In this document: in pieces, positions 44,945 through 56,507 of the stretch
Layout: every line of letters begins with the position of its first letter
Position numbering within the stretch: the stretch's first letter is position 1
DNA from: Hemibagrus wyckioides
Lineage: Eukaryota > Chordata > Actinopteri > Siluriformes > Bagridae
Assembly (NCBI RefSeq): GCF_019097595.1
Contig: NC_080727.1
Location: 8,144,001 to 8,208,000, forward strand
Length of the DNA stretch: 64,000 nucleotides
Direction: 5' to 3'
Made by a program: the position numbers and the translations under genes
The notes under the pieces: generated by a model
What the model was told of the DNA's origin: nothing
Seen by the model: the letters and a program-made list of their open reading frames with translations, nothing else
Database searches by the model: none

Positions 44945-47900
44945 GTCGAATCATTTCTTCAGGGCTTTTCTTACACCTTTCATCTACAGTGTCTTTCTCA
45001 CACCTTTCGCACCTCATCTAATCATTTCTACAGTGTCTTTCCCACATTTTTCAGACCTGTTCGAATCATTTCTGCAGTGCCTTTCTCACATCTTTACAGA
45101 CTTGATCGAATCATTTCTACAATGCCTTTCTCACACCTTTCACACCTGATCGAATCATTTCTACAATGCCTTTCTCACACCTTTCACACCTGATTGAATC
45201 ATTTCTGCAGTGTCTTTCTCACACCTTTCACACCTGATCGAATCATTTCTACAATGCCTTTCTCACACCTTTCACACCTGTTCGAATCATTTCTACAATG
45301 CCTTTCTCACACCTTTCACACCTGATCGAATCATTTCTACAATGCCTTTCTCACACCTTTCACACCTGATCGAATCATTTCTACAATGCCTTTCTCACAC
45401 CTTTCACACCTGATCGAATCATTTCTACAATGCCTTTCTCACACCTTTCACACCTGATCGAATCATTTCTACAATGCCTTTCTCACACCTTTCACACCTG
45501 ATCGAATCATTTCTACAATGCCTTTCTCACACCTTTCACACCTGTTCGAATCATTTCTGCAGTGCCTTTCTCACATCTTTACAGACTTGATCGAATCATT
45601 TCTGCAGTGCCTTTCTCACATCTTTACGGACTTGATCGAATCATTTCTGCAGTGCCTTTCTCACATCTTTACGGACTTGATCGAATCATTTCTGCAGTGC
45701 CTTTCTCACACCTTTCACACCTGATCGAATCATTTCTGCAGTGCCTTTCTCACACCTTTCACACCTGATCGAATCATTTCTGCAGTGCCTTTCTCACACC
45801 TTTCACACCTGATCGAATCATTTCTGCAGTGTCTTTCTCACACCTTTCACACCTGATCGAATCATTTCTACAATGCCTTTCTCACACCTTTCACACCTGA
45901 TAGAATCATTTCTACAGTGCCTTTCTCACACCTTTCACACCTGATCGAATCATTTCTGCAGTGTCTTTCTCACACCTTTCACACCTGATCGAATCATTTC
46001 TACAATGCCTTTCTCACACCTTTCACACCTGATTGAATCATTTCTGCAGTGTCTTTCTCACACCTTTCACACCTGATCGAATCATTTCTGCAGTGCCTTT
46101 CTCACACCTTTCACACCTGATCGAATCATTTCTGCAGTGCCTTTCTCACACCTTTCACACCTGATCGAATCATTTCTGCAGTGTCTTTCTCACACCTTTC
46201 ACACCTGATCGAATCATTTCTACAATGCCTTTCTCACACCTTTCACACCTGATAGAATCATTTCTACAGTGCCTTTCTCACACCTTTCACACCTGATCGA
46301 ATCATTTCTGCAGTGTCTTTCTCACACCTTTCACACCTGATCGAATCATTTCTACAATGCCTTTCTCACACCTTTCACACCTGATCGAATCATTTCTACA
46401 GTGCCTTTCTCACAACTTTCACACCTGATCGAATCATTTCTACAGTGCCTTTCTCACACCTTTCACACCTGATCGAATCATTTCTACAATGCCTTTCTCA
46501 CACCTTTCACACCTGATTGAATCATTTCTGCAGTGTCTTTCTCACACCTTTCACACCTGATCGAATCATTTCTACAGTGCCTTTCTCACATCTTTACGGA
46601 CTTGATCGAATCATTTCTGCAGTGCCTTTCTCACACCTTTCACACCTGATCGAATCATTTCTACAGTGCCTTTCTCACATCTTTACGGACTTGATCGAAT
46701 CATTTCTGCAGTGCCTTTCTCACACCTTTCACACCTGATCGAATCATTTCTACAGTGCCTTTCTCACATCTTTACGGACTTGATCGAATCATTTCTACAG
46801 TGCCTTTCTCACATCTTTACGGACTTGATCGAATCATTTCTACAGTGCCTTTCTCACATCTTTACGGACTTGATCGAATCATTTCTACAGTGCCTTTCTC
46901 ACATCTTTACGGACTTGATCGAATCATTTCTACAGTGCCTTTCTCACATCTTTACGGACTTGATTGAATCATTTCTACAGTGCCTTTCTCACATCTTTAC
47001 GGACTTGATCGAATCATTTCTGCAGTGCCTTTCTCACATCTTTTCGGACTTAATCGAATCATTTCTGCAGTGTCTTTCTCACACCTTTCACACCTGATCG
47101 AATCATTTCTACAGTGCCTTTCTCACACCTTTCACACCTGATCGAATCATTTCTACAGTGCCTTTCTCACACCTTTCACACCTGATTGAATCATTTCTGC
47201 AGTGTCTTTCTCACACCTTTCACACCTGATCGAATCATTTCTACAATGCCTTTCTCACACCTTTCACACCTGATCGAATCATTTCTGCAGTGCCTTTCTC
47301 ACACCTTTCACACCTGATCGAATCATTTCTACAGTGCCTTTCTCACATCTTTACGGACTTGATCGAATCATTTCTACAGTGTCTTTCCCACATTTTTCAG
47401 ACCTGTTCGAATCATTTCTACAGTGCCTTTCTCACATCTTTACGGACTTGATCGAATCATTTCTGCAGTGCCTTTCTCACACCTTTCACACCTGATCGAA
47501 TCATTTCTACAGTGCCTTTCTCACATCTTTACGGACTTGATCGAATCATTTCTACAGTGTCTTTCCCACATTTTTCAGACCTGTTCGAATCATTTCTACA
47601 GTGCCTTTCTCACATCTTTACGGACTTGATCGAATCATTTCTGCAGTGCCTTTCTCACACCTTTCACACCTGATCGAATCATTTCTGCAGTGCCTTTCTC
47701 ACACCTTTCACACCTGATCGAATCATTTCTGCAGTGCCTTTCTCACATCTTTACGGACTTGATCGAATCATTTCTGCAGTGCCTTTCTCACATCTTTACG
47801 GACTTGATCGAATCATTTCTACAGTGCCTTTCTCACATCTTTACGGACTTGATTGAATCATTTCTACAGTGCCTTTCTCACATCTTTACGGACTTGATAG

Positions 47901-48514
47901 AATCATTTCTACAGTGCCTTTCTCACATCTTTACGGACTTGATCGAATCATTTCTGCAGTGTCTTTCTCACACCTTTCACACCTGATCGAATCATTTCTA
48001 CAGTGCCTTTCTCACACCTTTCACACCTGATCGAATCATTTCTACAGTGCCTTTCTCACACCTTTCACACCTGATCAAATCATTTCTACAGTGCCTTTCT
48101 CACACCTTTCACACCTGATCAAATCATTTCTACAGTGCCTTTCTCACATCTTTACGGACTTGATCGAATCATTTCTGCAGTGCCTTTCTCACATCTTTAC
48201 GGACATGATCGAAGCATTTCTACAGTGCCTTTCTCACACCTTTCGCACCTGATCGAATCATTTCTACAGTGTCTTTCTCACACCTTTTGCACCTGATCGA
48301 ATCATTTCTACAGTGTCTTTCTCACACCTTTCGCACCTCATCAAATCATTTCTACAGTGTCTTTCTCACACCTTTCGCACCTGATCGAATCATTTCTGCA
48401 GTGTCTTTCTCACACCTTTCGCACCTGATTGAATCATTTCTGCAGTGTCTTTCTCACACCTTTCGCACCTGATCGAATCATTTCTACACTGCCTTTCTTA
48501 CACCTTTTGCACCT
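44945..48514. repeat. Large 44/45-bp minisatellite array (about 80 units)
   Basis: About 3.57 kb of head-to-tail units built on GATCGAATCATTTCT.CAGTG followed by CCTTTCTCACA. Variant A ends CCTTTCACACCT (44 bp). Variant B ends TCTTTACGGACTT (45 bp). A minor variant reads CCCACATTTTTCAGACCTGT. Units at the two edges (near 45005 and 48240-48480) share TTTCGCACCT and are more diverged, while the centre is homogenised. Because 45 is divisible by three, runs of variant B give open frames of up to 143 codons (46666-47097) with a repeating FLQCLSHIFTDLIES peptide. I read these as repeat by-products. No retro or DNA element ends bound the array. Confidence 0.97.
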
Positions 48515-48896
48515 GCCGGTTTCTAATTTCAGCAGCTCATAGTGCAAATGCTGTCTATCTTTGTAAGCTCAAAAGTAACAGGTGCTATCTGTAGCATGGC
48601 TGTTACCATGGTAACCACACAAGAGACACAAGTGATTTTCATCTGCCATATCAATGTCTGCGCTAAGCAGGTGGCTAAAAAGCCTTAAACCCTCTGAAAC
48701 ATTTAAAATCATTCAACTTGATAGCTATCAATACAGATGGATGACTCCTGTTTTTATTGTCAGTCATCTCAAGCCTAGAGAACACTCTAAACCTTAGCTG
48801 GGCCATTTGTGAGAATTTTAAGTAATTTATTTCAAATTGAACTATTAAATACGATAATTTCTAAAGATTATTATATTTCACATGACCTAATAAATT
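48515..48896. other. Unassigned noncoding stretch
   Basis: Short complex flank of the minisatellite. No gene. Confidence 0.5.
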
Positions 48897-49215
48897 CAGT
48901 TCCATTCAATTTTATTTGTATATCGCTGTAATTGATGGAAATGTGTCTCCAAGCAGCATTACAGGAATATGAGAAGAATTCTGAACAAAAATAATAAAGT
49001 CTTTTAAAGTTTATTAAATTTATATTTACTCCTAATAAGCAAGCCAAGAGGCAATGGTGGTGAGGAAAAACTCCCTGAGACGATATGAGGAAGAAACCTT
49101 GAGAGGAATCAGACTCAAAACGGAGCCTCATCCTCACCTAGGTGACACCAGAGAGTGCGATTAAAAATAATAATGTCCTTTCTACAGCTGTATATAGTCA
49201 AGTGGAGTTGTGTAA
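48897..49215. repeat. R1 dispersed repeat copy
   Basis: TCCATTCAATTTTATTTGTA, AAGCAGCATTACAGG, CCTAATAAGCAAGCCAAGAG, GATATGAGGAAGAAACCTTG and TAGTCAAGTGGAGTTGTG in family order. Confidence 0.78.
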
Positions 49216-49334
49216 CCAGGATATTTTGAGCAATATACAAGTATGAGCATTAGGAATGTAAAAGCTACTTAGAAGAAATGAAGTTGGGTTAAGGGACCAA
49301 AAGTAGGGTCAAGGGGGGGATGTGCTAGCTTCGC

Positions 49335-49555
49335 GGTTTAGCTGTTCAACTACTGATCAGAAGGTTGTGTGTTCAAATCCTTGGTTGACCAAGCTGCAAC
49401 TGCAGGATCCCTGAGCAATGCCCTTAACTCTCAACTGCTCAGTTCTGTAACATAAAAAATTATTTTTACACACTAAAAGATTAAAAGATTTTTATGAGCT
49501 AAAAAATTGTAAGTTTAAGAGTGTCTGCCAAATGCTGTAAATGTAATGTAAAATG
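49335..49555 (+). mobile_element. tRNA-headed SINE (S1-type), with tail
   Basis: Head TTCGCGGTTTAGCTGTTCAA and B-box-like GTGTGTTCAAATCCTTGG, body GAGCAATGCCCTTAACTCTC, tail GTCTGCCAAATGCTGTAAAT ending in TGTAATGTAA. Confidence 0.72.
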
Positions 49556-49599
49556 GTACTACAGCCATTTTAGAGATGGCAATCAGACTACAATGTGTG

Positions 49600-49725
49600 T
49601 CCTTGGACTCAGGGGGGAAACCCCAGAGATATAAGAACATACAAACCCACACATAGGGAGAAGGCAGGAATCAAACCTATCAACCTCTGAGGTTTGAGGC
49701 AAAAATGCTAGCCACCCTGTTCCCC
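49600..49725. repeat. Dispersed repeat S2 fragment
   Basis: AACATACAAACCCACACATA, GGCAGGAATCAAACC and GAGGCAAAAATGCTAGCCAC match the S2 end seen at 62820-62880. Confidence 0.6.
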
Positions 49726-50146
49726 AACCTCATTGGATCTCTTTAAATATATTTCAACTTTTTTTTTTTTTTTCATGATGCATGAAACCATTTTCCATAA
49801 CTCTCATATGAAACTTCAAAATTCTCATAGTATATCAAAACATACTCATTTCTTAGGTGTAATATTTACTGACCGAGGGAATCTATTTTTATTGAACCAA
49901 ACTATAAATAAATAAACTAGATACATTTGATCATCGTAGACAATAAAGGTTAAGCTGAATATAAAATCGAATCATCACTAGAGACTAGTAACTGAAATAC
50001 ACCCCTGCTCCACACATGCTGCGGGTAAGTTCTAACATCACAGCAAACATGCTACTGTTCCAATTTAATAGCACCAAAGAAAAGGAAAAAAAATGTGTGA
50101 GCCAATTAGTACACAGCAGGATGCTCAGATCCAGCTCGTTTTCCAA
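49726..50146. other. Unassigned noncoding stretch
   Basis: AT-rich, with no recognisable element. Confidence 0.45.
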
Positions 50147-50715
50147 TTCATAAATGGAAAGGAACATTTTTTGTTAAACACTGCAGTGCTTTTTTATTCA
50201 GTGTAGTCATGGCTACACAATCAATAATACTACTTTTTGGTCTACTTTTTATTTTACTCTTTGGTATCTGCCTTATCCATCCATGAACCTGAACCACTTT
50301 ACTTTTGAATGTAGATCTCATCACTTGGAGGTCGTTCGCTGCTGTTGACAATGCGACACGAGATTGCTGTGGACGAAACCACTTAGAAACCGTGAAGATG
50401 GCTTTAGACTGAAGTTTTGCTCTCAAGTCTCCTTCAGTGAACGGTTGATAACTTCAACTACAAGACTTCATGTTAAAACTGGAGTAAAATTCCTGGTTAC
50501 CGAATCAACCAGAAAGGTAACGATTTATAATCACACTCTCTTGGTGTCACCCAGATAAGGATGAGTTCCCTCCAGGTTCCTTATCACATCAACTTTATCT
50601 TTGCCATCATCACCTCTGGTTTGCTCATTAGAAATACATTTAAATGTATAATTTACATCCTGAATTGATATCTTTCTCCTGTTAAAAGTGCGATTCAAAT
50701 AAAATTGAAATAGAG
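50147..50715 (-). repeat. R1 long-form copy, inverted, with a shared reading frame
   Basis: In minus orientation it carries the R1 blocks (inverse of GTTTGCTCATTAGAAATAC, then GGTTACCGAATC). It extends into a longer body encoding LQSKAIFTVSKWFRPQQSRV and, further on, GWIRQ. The same peptide pattern is encoded at 57290-57532 in the plus-strand copy. The frame is open over 92 codons (50426-50148), though I recognise no domain. Confidence 0.6.
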
Positions 50716-51436
50716 TTGCTGAGCATTAGCTGTCACACACATTCATCGCAGAAACCTGGATCTATATTTTCCTCGTGTGGTTTCATCTTTCACTCTGTCA
50801 CATCACACCGTATGTAGGTTATGTGTAAGCCTCCTTTTTAATACCGTAACACTGATGGGTGTTGATTCATTTTCTAGAGCAACAGCCCTGATCGCAGTTC
50901 CGGCTGCGGCATTTATATTCAACCCACAGTCTCAGAGAAGAAGAAGAAAAAAATCAATGCAATTCATTTGCAGCACCTTATATACAGTATGGATATGATG
51001 AATATCACCAGAAATATCAGCATGTATTCAAACTTTTATTCATATGACCATATTTGTAACCAAAATGCACATCTACCACTACACTATTTGATTATGTAAT
51101 AAATCAAATACATTACATTTGCTTGTGCCAGAATGCTGGAATTCAACATATAAGGTGCTGCAAATAAAATTCATTTATTTTTCTCTTTTTGGTTGTGAGA
51201 CCAGGCTTTTATATTAACATTAAACTTTCTATACAACTCATTCACAGGGAGGTGCAAGGAGGACAGTTCACATACACAGATTTACAGATGATATGATAAA
51301 GCTTTCGGGGATGAGTTGTTTTCTTTTCTTTCTTTTTTTTTTTTAAGGGGTTTCTGGTCTCAGTGCTCCTTCAGCTGTCTTTTGCTTTCACAGAAATAAG
51401 ACAAGCTTCAAGCTTTTGTTATCTTATTAATTTTAG
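50716..51436. other. Unassigned noncoding stretch
   Basis: Complex to AT-rich, without gene or named repeat. Confidence 0.45.
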
Positions 51437-51554
<118 letters not shown>

Positions 51555-52171
51555 GGCTTCCTTCCCGTGAAGGCTAGTATTATTAACAATTTGGTTTCAT
51601 GAACCTTCTGCAGGTGTGGGTGTACATGATGGTGCGTTCAAGCCATGTCAAAAAGATCGTATTTATGAGTTACACATGAACGGCACCACAAAGCCGTAAT
51701 TACAAGTGGGATTTTCTTTGCGCTCTAACTTTCGAGTTTTAGGGCATGTCAGTAAAAAAAAAAAAAAAAACATGAAGGAATCAATGGATGCCTGCACAAA
51801 ATAATAAAGCATTATACAATTGTGATATAATATTTAACTATAAACTTTGCTTCATAAATTGATTAAAAATGTCATTAAAAAAAAAGTTAAACACATCTGT
51901 GCATTCTTTGTTTCTCTTTATCTAGAAGTACAGTTAAAAAAATCCTGCAGTATTTTTTTTCGGAGTTAATAAAGAGAAATATTTTGCTCCAAACAAAAGT
52001 GACTTGATGTCGTAAGTACGACTTCCCAAATAAACTAAATACCAACTTCCCAGTAAGACTTGAACTCAAAGTGAATATGAAGGCAAGATCAGCTGATTAA
52101 ATAAATTCTTTAATAAATAGAACATTACTAGAGTTGGTAAAGTGCTTTGGTGTAAGAGGATTTAAACACTT
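51555..52171. other. Unassigned noncoding stretch
   Basis: AT-rich with an A homopolymer at 51754-51770. No gene. Confidence 0.45.
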
Positions 52172-52300
52172 TGGGACATCCATTCATCCACTGTCTGTAC
52201 CTGCTTTATTCCTAATTAGGGTCACGGGGTTCTGCTGGAGCCTATCCCAGCACACATTGGGCGAAAGGCAGGGGTACACCCTGGACAGGTACTTTGGGAC
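52172..52300. repeat. Dispersed repeat S2 fragment
   Basis: GTACCTGCTTTATTCCTAAT, GGGTCACGGGGTTCTGCTGG, AGCCTATCCCAGCACACATT and GGCAGGGGTACACCCTGGAC. Confidence 0.75.
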
Positions 52301-53329
52301 ATCTTATTGGAAAATAATCAACCTCGTTTCTCTGCAACACACCAACCTGTCACTGATTTTTTTAAAGCTAAAGTTTAAATCAATTTACTGCTGCATACAA
52401 AACACTGCAGATCTGACGTGCTATGTGTGATCCTGCTTCTGCAGGCAAGTGTATTTTAGCATTGGGAATGTCTCAGGACTCATATAATACTCAGAACACA
52501 TCTAGCAAAAGAGGCTAAATGGATTGTTTGGTTGAAGATGTGCAATTTTGTGAGCACTTGTGTGACTCATCTTCAAGACGTTAGAAAAACTGTGAAGTTT
52601 TTGGAAGAAGGGAGTAAAACTGTGCCTAAGGTAAACAACCCTATTCATGAAATGATTATTGTATTGTATTGTATTGCATTTATTCATTTATTTAGTTAGG
52701 TGTTTATTTATTTGGTTACTTAGTTAGTTTGCTTCCTTTGTCTATTCTGCATCGCTGTGAAACCATATATGGTCTGCTGAGAAATTCAATACTTTCAACT
52801 TTTGTTAACATTTTATTTTCTGTATGTTTTCTTCTGCTTTGGTTCTTGTTGTGTTCACGTATCTATGTGCAAAAGAGTTGTTGTTTTTTTTTTGTTTTTT
52901 TACAGAATTCTAAAGTGATTTCCAGAGTCCAATAGTTTAAGTGTGTAGTTTGCTAACATGTTTATGTAACAAGCCTACTTCTGCCTTATTTGTAATCTTG
53001 CAAATGTAATGGAGACACTGCCAACTTGCCAACTGACTGAAGGGCAATTTATTTTCTGCACCGAGGGCACATACTCACAGCTTTCTGTGTAAGGATCCTT
53101 CACTTTTTGCTGCACTTCTCCAAGTTGGCTGTGATTGAAAGTATAACTCAGGAGCACAATGTTAGAGCATACACACACACACACACAGAGCTAGCAACTT
53201 TTGGCTTGGCAAGAGCCAAAGCGGTCTGAAGCGAGGTTACACACCATTTGCGATTCTAGGCGTGACCCATTGTAATTATATGCTGTACTGAACTCTAACA
53301 AAGTTCAAAAACTAAACTTATGGTTACAA
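52301..53329. other. Unassigned noncoding stretch
   Basis: A TTGTA/TTTA-rich patch at 52655-52720. No gene or named repeat otherwise. Confidence 0.45.
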
Positions 53330-53560
53330 ATGTCCATCTGTCTATCGATCCATCCATTCATCCATCATTCCATCCATCCATCTTCTGTTCCTCTTGTCTT
53401 AGCCAGGGTCACAGGACACCTGGAGTCTATCCACACACACACACACACAGACACACAGACACACACACACCACAGAAACACTTCACAAACACACAGGGTG
53501 GAGACAGAAATCAAACTCACAAACTCGAAGGTGTGAGGCAAATATAATAACCACCTCACA
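53330..53560. repeat. Dispersed repeat S2 with internal (CA)n expansion
   Basis: CATC-type tandem (53349-53382), TTAGCCAGGGTCACAGGACA and CACCTGGAGTCTATCC, then a CA run at 53432-53470, AGACAGAAATCAAACTCAC and GTGTGAGGC. The S2 order is kept around the CA run. Confidence 0.65.
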
Positions 53561-53599
53561 GGTCTACAGTCCCTGGTTTGATCATGATTAAGGTCAGGT

Positions 53600-53815
53600 T
53601 ACAGTCTGTCTCTTTCTCTGCATGTACTTGATGTGCTGTCATAGGTTTTCTCCAATCTTCTACTCTAAATTAAGTGTGTTTAGACTGCACTATGATGGAA
53701 CTGTTGTCTCATTCAGGGTATATTCCAGACTAATGCCTAGTGTCTCTATTTCAGGCTCTGGTTCCTGCGATCTTGACCAGGATGAAGCAGTTACTGAAGA
53801 TGAATGAATAAATGA
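53600..53815. repeat. Dispersed repeat S2, inverted copy
   Basis: GTCTCATTCAGGGTATATTC, GGCTCTGGTTCCTGCGATCT and AGTTACTGAAGATGAATGAA, the inverse-orientation S2 order. Confidence 0.6.
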
Positions 53816-54119
53816 TGAATTACACTACTCTTTTCTAGCCTCAGTTTGTCATAATGTCAGCATTTGACTGCTTTCCAAATACAATGTTCCAAGATAAATA
53901 ATCTTGTGTCAAACATTACTAGGCTGCTATATATAAAGACAGTAATATGCAAGATGTGCAAAAGAAACAGAGAGGTACGGTTAGTGTGAGTGAGAGCCGG
54001 AGAGGTAGCAGGAATGAACAGTATGAAGGAAGTGTAAAACCTGTTGCACAGTGTTCATCGCATGACACCCAGTGTGATTTTTTTTTTGCCTGAGGGAAGA
54101 TGTAAAATACACTCACAGA

Positions 54120-54138
54120 CACACGCGCGCGCGCGCCC
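54120..54138. repeat. (CG)n microsatellite
   Basis: ACGCGCGCGCGCGCCCGG, a rare CpG dinucleotide run at the edge of the CpG-rich island. Confidence 0.85.
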
Positions 54139-54473
54139 GGAGCCTGAAAACACACCTTTACGCATTACCATTTCATTTAATAGAATTAATGCACAGCATT
54201 TGGCTGCACAGCATGACTTTGGCTTCCAAAGCACTCTAATGCAGCCAATAAATCTTAGAGTTGAATAAACACCAACATCACTGAATTAACTCCGAAGCCC
54301 TGGACGTGTTCATTTAACAGTGCAATTCTCAGCAACGCGACCACTTTCCAAGATCAGTGAAATGAAAACACTCAAGCAAAGAAAAAAAATGTAAACTGAG
54401 CTTCAGAAATGTCCGTTGCGCGTACATTGGCGTGTCAACCAAACACATACAACACTTAGATGCTCTAAGTCAA

Positions 54474-54508
54474 ACACACACACACACACATACACACACA
54501 CACACAAC
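54474..54508. repeat. (CA)n microsatellite in the putative intron
   Basis: CA run with one TA interruption. It lies about 125 bp downstream, in gene direction, of the exon donor. Confidence 0.9.
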
Positions 54509-54631
54509 GTCTTAAACGATGCAGTAACTTTTTGTGCGCATCTTGCGCTAATAACCACGCGCGCTCATGGAGATCTTCAGGACCATGTGTGTGTGTGCGT
54601 GCTTGCGTGTTTGTGTGTGTGTGTCCCTCAC

Positions 54632-54719
54632 CTCTGGCCTCCACGGGCGACAGAAACACGCTGAACGAGGCTGCCACGAGGCTCCAGCACAGACAGTGTG
54701 CGCTCCACGAGCGCGCCAT
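54632..54719 (-). CDS. First coding exon: signal peptide of an unidentified secreted or membrane protein
   Basis: The minus-strand ATG at 54719 has a strong Kozak context (G at -3 and G at +4). It opens 29 codons: MARSW, a hydrophobic core CLCWSLVAASFSVFL, then SPVEAR, giving a likely cleavage site after VEA. At 54631 a consensus donor reads AGAG|GTGAGG, giving an 88-bp coding part that ends in phase 1, the usual phase after signal-peptide exons. The sequence beyond the donor is GT/CA-rich and not protein-like. The exon sits in a CpG-rich island with a TATA-like site upstream. Later exons, expected at lower coordinates, could not be found in the 54 kb available, so introns are long or the exons lie outside. 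I cannot name the gene; first exons of axon-guidance or adhesion receptors look like this, but nothing here is specific. Confidence 0.6.
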
Positions 54720-55112
54720 CACTGCTCAGCTCGCGCCTCCGTTCTCCGCGCACGCATGCATTTGTGTGCGCGTGCCGCCGTGACGGGTCGCTCGCGCCGT
54801 CCCGATGTAGTGCCGAAGCTAAAAGCTCTGCCTTGTAATAGAAAAAAAAGTCCTCCACGGGAGTGCACCGGGACCAAAGTGAGTAGTGCAGGAGTGCGAT
54901 GCTTCGCACGAGAGTATATATATTAAGACAAGGAGCCACACACATGCACACACACACACACTGCGTGCTCTCCTGCACCTACGAGCTTGCTTAGTCGCAG
55001 AAGGAGCCGCCCGCGCGTGTCAGAGCTCCCGGAAAGTCAGGATGAGACGCGAACAGCTGGGAGAGCTACGGAGGTTTCATTGCTGCGATTCGGGCTGCGC
55101 AGGGGCACTTCG

Positions 55113-55148
<36 letters not shown>

Positions 55149-55290
55149 CAACAGCTTTGTGCATTAGTGCAGAGCTCTACTGTCACGAGCCGCTTGAGTT
55201 TTATTAAACAACTGAATTCTTCAATCTAACACATACACATACAGTACAATGTGTGCGCGTGACAGGGGCGTGGTCACCTGGGTGAAACAA
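54720..55290 (-). promoter_or_regulatory. CpG-rich promoter and 5' UTR region of the minus-strand gene
   Basis: Dense CpGs and GC-rich composition contrast with the AT-rich surroundings. A TATA-like TATATATA at 54915-54922 (minus strand TTAATATATATACTC) lies about 196 bp upstream of the ATG, so a start site near 54885 and a ~165-bp 5' UTR are plausible. It contains a short CA run at 54945-54961 and an AG run at 55114-55144. CpG retention suggests germline hypomethylation. Confidence 0.5.
55114..55144. repeat. (AG)n microsatellite
   Basis: About 15 AG units inside the CpG-rich island. Confidence 0.92.
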
Positions 55291-55543
55291 GCCCAGGGTT
55301 GTCAAGTCCTTTCAGGGGAAATTAGCTGATGAATGTTTAAAATGTCGCTTGAAGTCACTCTGTGACCTCATAAACTAATTTGCATCCTAATGGGTCGACG
55401 TGATTATTTGCATATCAAAACACGTTGTTTGAAGAAGGAAGTCAGAATAAAACAGAAGTGAGTTTGATCAGAATAGAATAGCATTGTCAGTTCACAGCTC
55501 CATGGTTTGGAATACTGCCTGCACAGCGTTCCACACATTGGGG
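55291..55543. other. Upstream flank with two octamer-like sites
   Basis: ATTTGCAT occurs at about 55378 and 55405, 27 bp apart, near the promoter island. GGTTGTCAAGTCCTTTCAGG and CTTGAAGTCACTCTGTGACC may belong to an interspersed repeat. Confidence 0.35.
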
Positions 55544-55757
55544 CGGTGGTAGCTCAAGTAGTTAAGGCTCTGGAGAGATCAGGGGTCATGGCTAAGCTGC
55601 CACCGTTGGGCCCTTGAGCAAGGCCCCCAAACCCACACCTTCTCCAGGGGTGCTGCATCATGGCTGACCCTGCACTCTGACCCCAATCCTCCAAGGATTG
55701 TATATGCTAGGAATTTTACTGTGCAGTTATATATATATGTGAAAAATAAAGACTACT
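55544..55757 (+). mobile_element. tRNA-headed SINE (family S1), plus strand
   Basis: Head GGTGGTAGCTCAAGTAGTTA, body TTGGGCCCTTGAGCAAGGCC and GCATCATGGCTGACCCTGCA, tail ATATATATATGTGAAAAATAAAGAC. This is the inverse of the copies at 4337, 11309 and 17443. Confidence 0.78.
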
Positions 55758-56035
55758 TAACGTTCTCCCTGTGGTTTCTTTCAGGTTCTCTGGCTTTCTA
55801 CAGCCTCCTAAAATCATGCATGTACTGTAGGTGGACTGGCTATGATAAATTGCCTGTGGTTGTGAACAAGTGTGTGAATCTGGGTATGCATGGTGACCTG
55901 AGATGCACTAGTGTCTCATTCAGGGTGTGTGTGTCCACCTCACACCCTGTCTCCCAGAATAACCTTCAGATCCACAGAGACCCTGTCCAGGAGAAAGAGG
56001 AAAAGGCACTTGCTGAAGATGAACAAATAAACCTA
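55758..56035. repeat. Dispersed repeat S2, inverted copy
   Basis: TTCTCCCTGTGGTTTCTTTC, CATGTACTGTAGGTGGACTG, GTGTCTCATTCAGGGTGTG and CTTGCTGAAGATGAACAAAT. It directly abuts the SINE. Confidence 0.6.
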
Positions 56036-56264
56036 ATTCTCAGTGAAAGAAAGGTTTTAATCATGGGATCAAACTGAGAATTTCATAATTTACAGAGTCA
56101 AATGAACTATTTATATATTTATATTTATGTTTATTTATATTTATATTTATTTATTTATCATAATTAAATAGAAAAACAAGCAGTTAGACTAGGTAGTGTA
56201 GTTAAAATGGTTAATGGATTGTTTTATTTCTCTTGTATACATCGCCAAGAAGAGAGTTTAAAAT

Positions 56265-56446
56265 GAAGGCTACATTTGGCAGATGTCCTCATCCAGTGCA
56301 AGTTATCTCATTTTATACAGCTGAACAATTGAGGGTTAAGGGCCTTGCTCAAGGGCCCAGCAGTGGCAGCTTGGTGGAGTTGGGATTGAAAGTCACAACC
56401 TTCCGATCAGGAGTCTAACACATTAACCACTAAGCTACTACATCCG
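56265..56446 (-). mobile_element. S1-type SINE, minus strand
   Basis: ACATTTGGCAGATGTCCTCA, GGGTTAAGGGCCTTGCTCAA, GGGCCCAGCAGTGGCAGCTT, ending with the inverse tRNA-like head ACATTAACCACTAAGCTACT. Confidence 0.75.
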
Positions 56447-56507
56447 AAGTTATTTAAGCGCATGGGTTATTAGCTTAACAGTGAAAACTTAGATTGCTGA
56501 CACTGTA

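Noticed and set aside
44883..48472. Many plus-strand ORFs of 66-143 codons in the minisatellite as genes
   Set aside because: They are phase by-products of 44/45-bp units, repeat the same peptide in several frames, and have no separate start, splice or domain evidence.
44945..48514. CRISPR-like array
   Set aside because: Units are directly tandem without unique spacers, and the genome is vertebrate.
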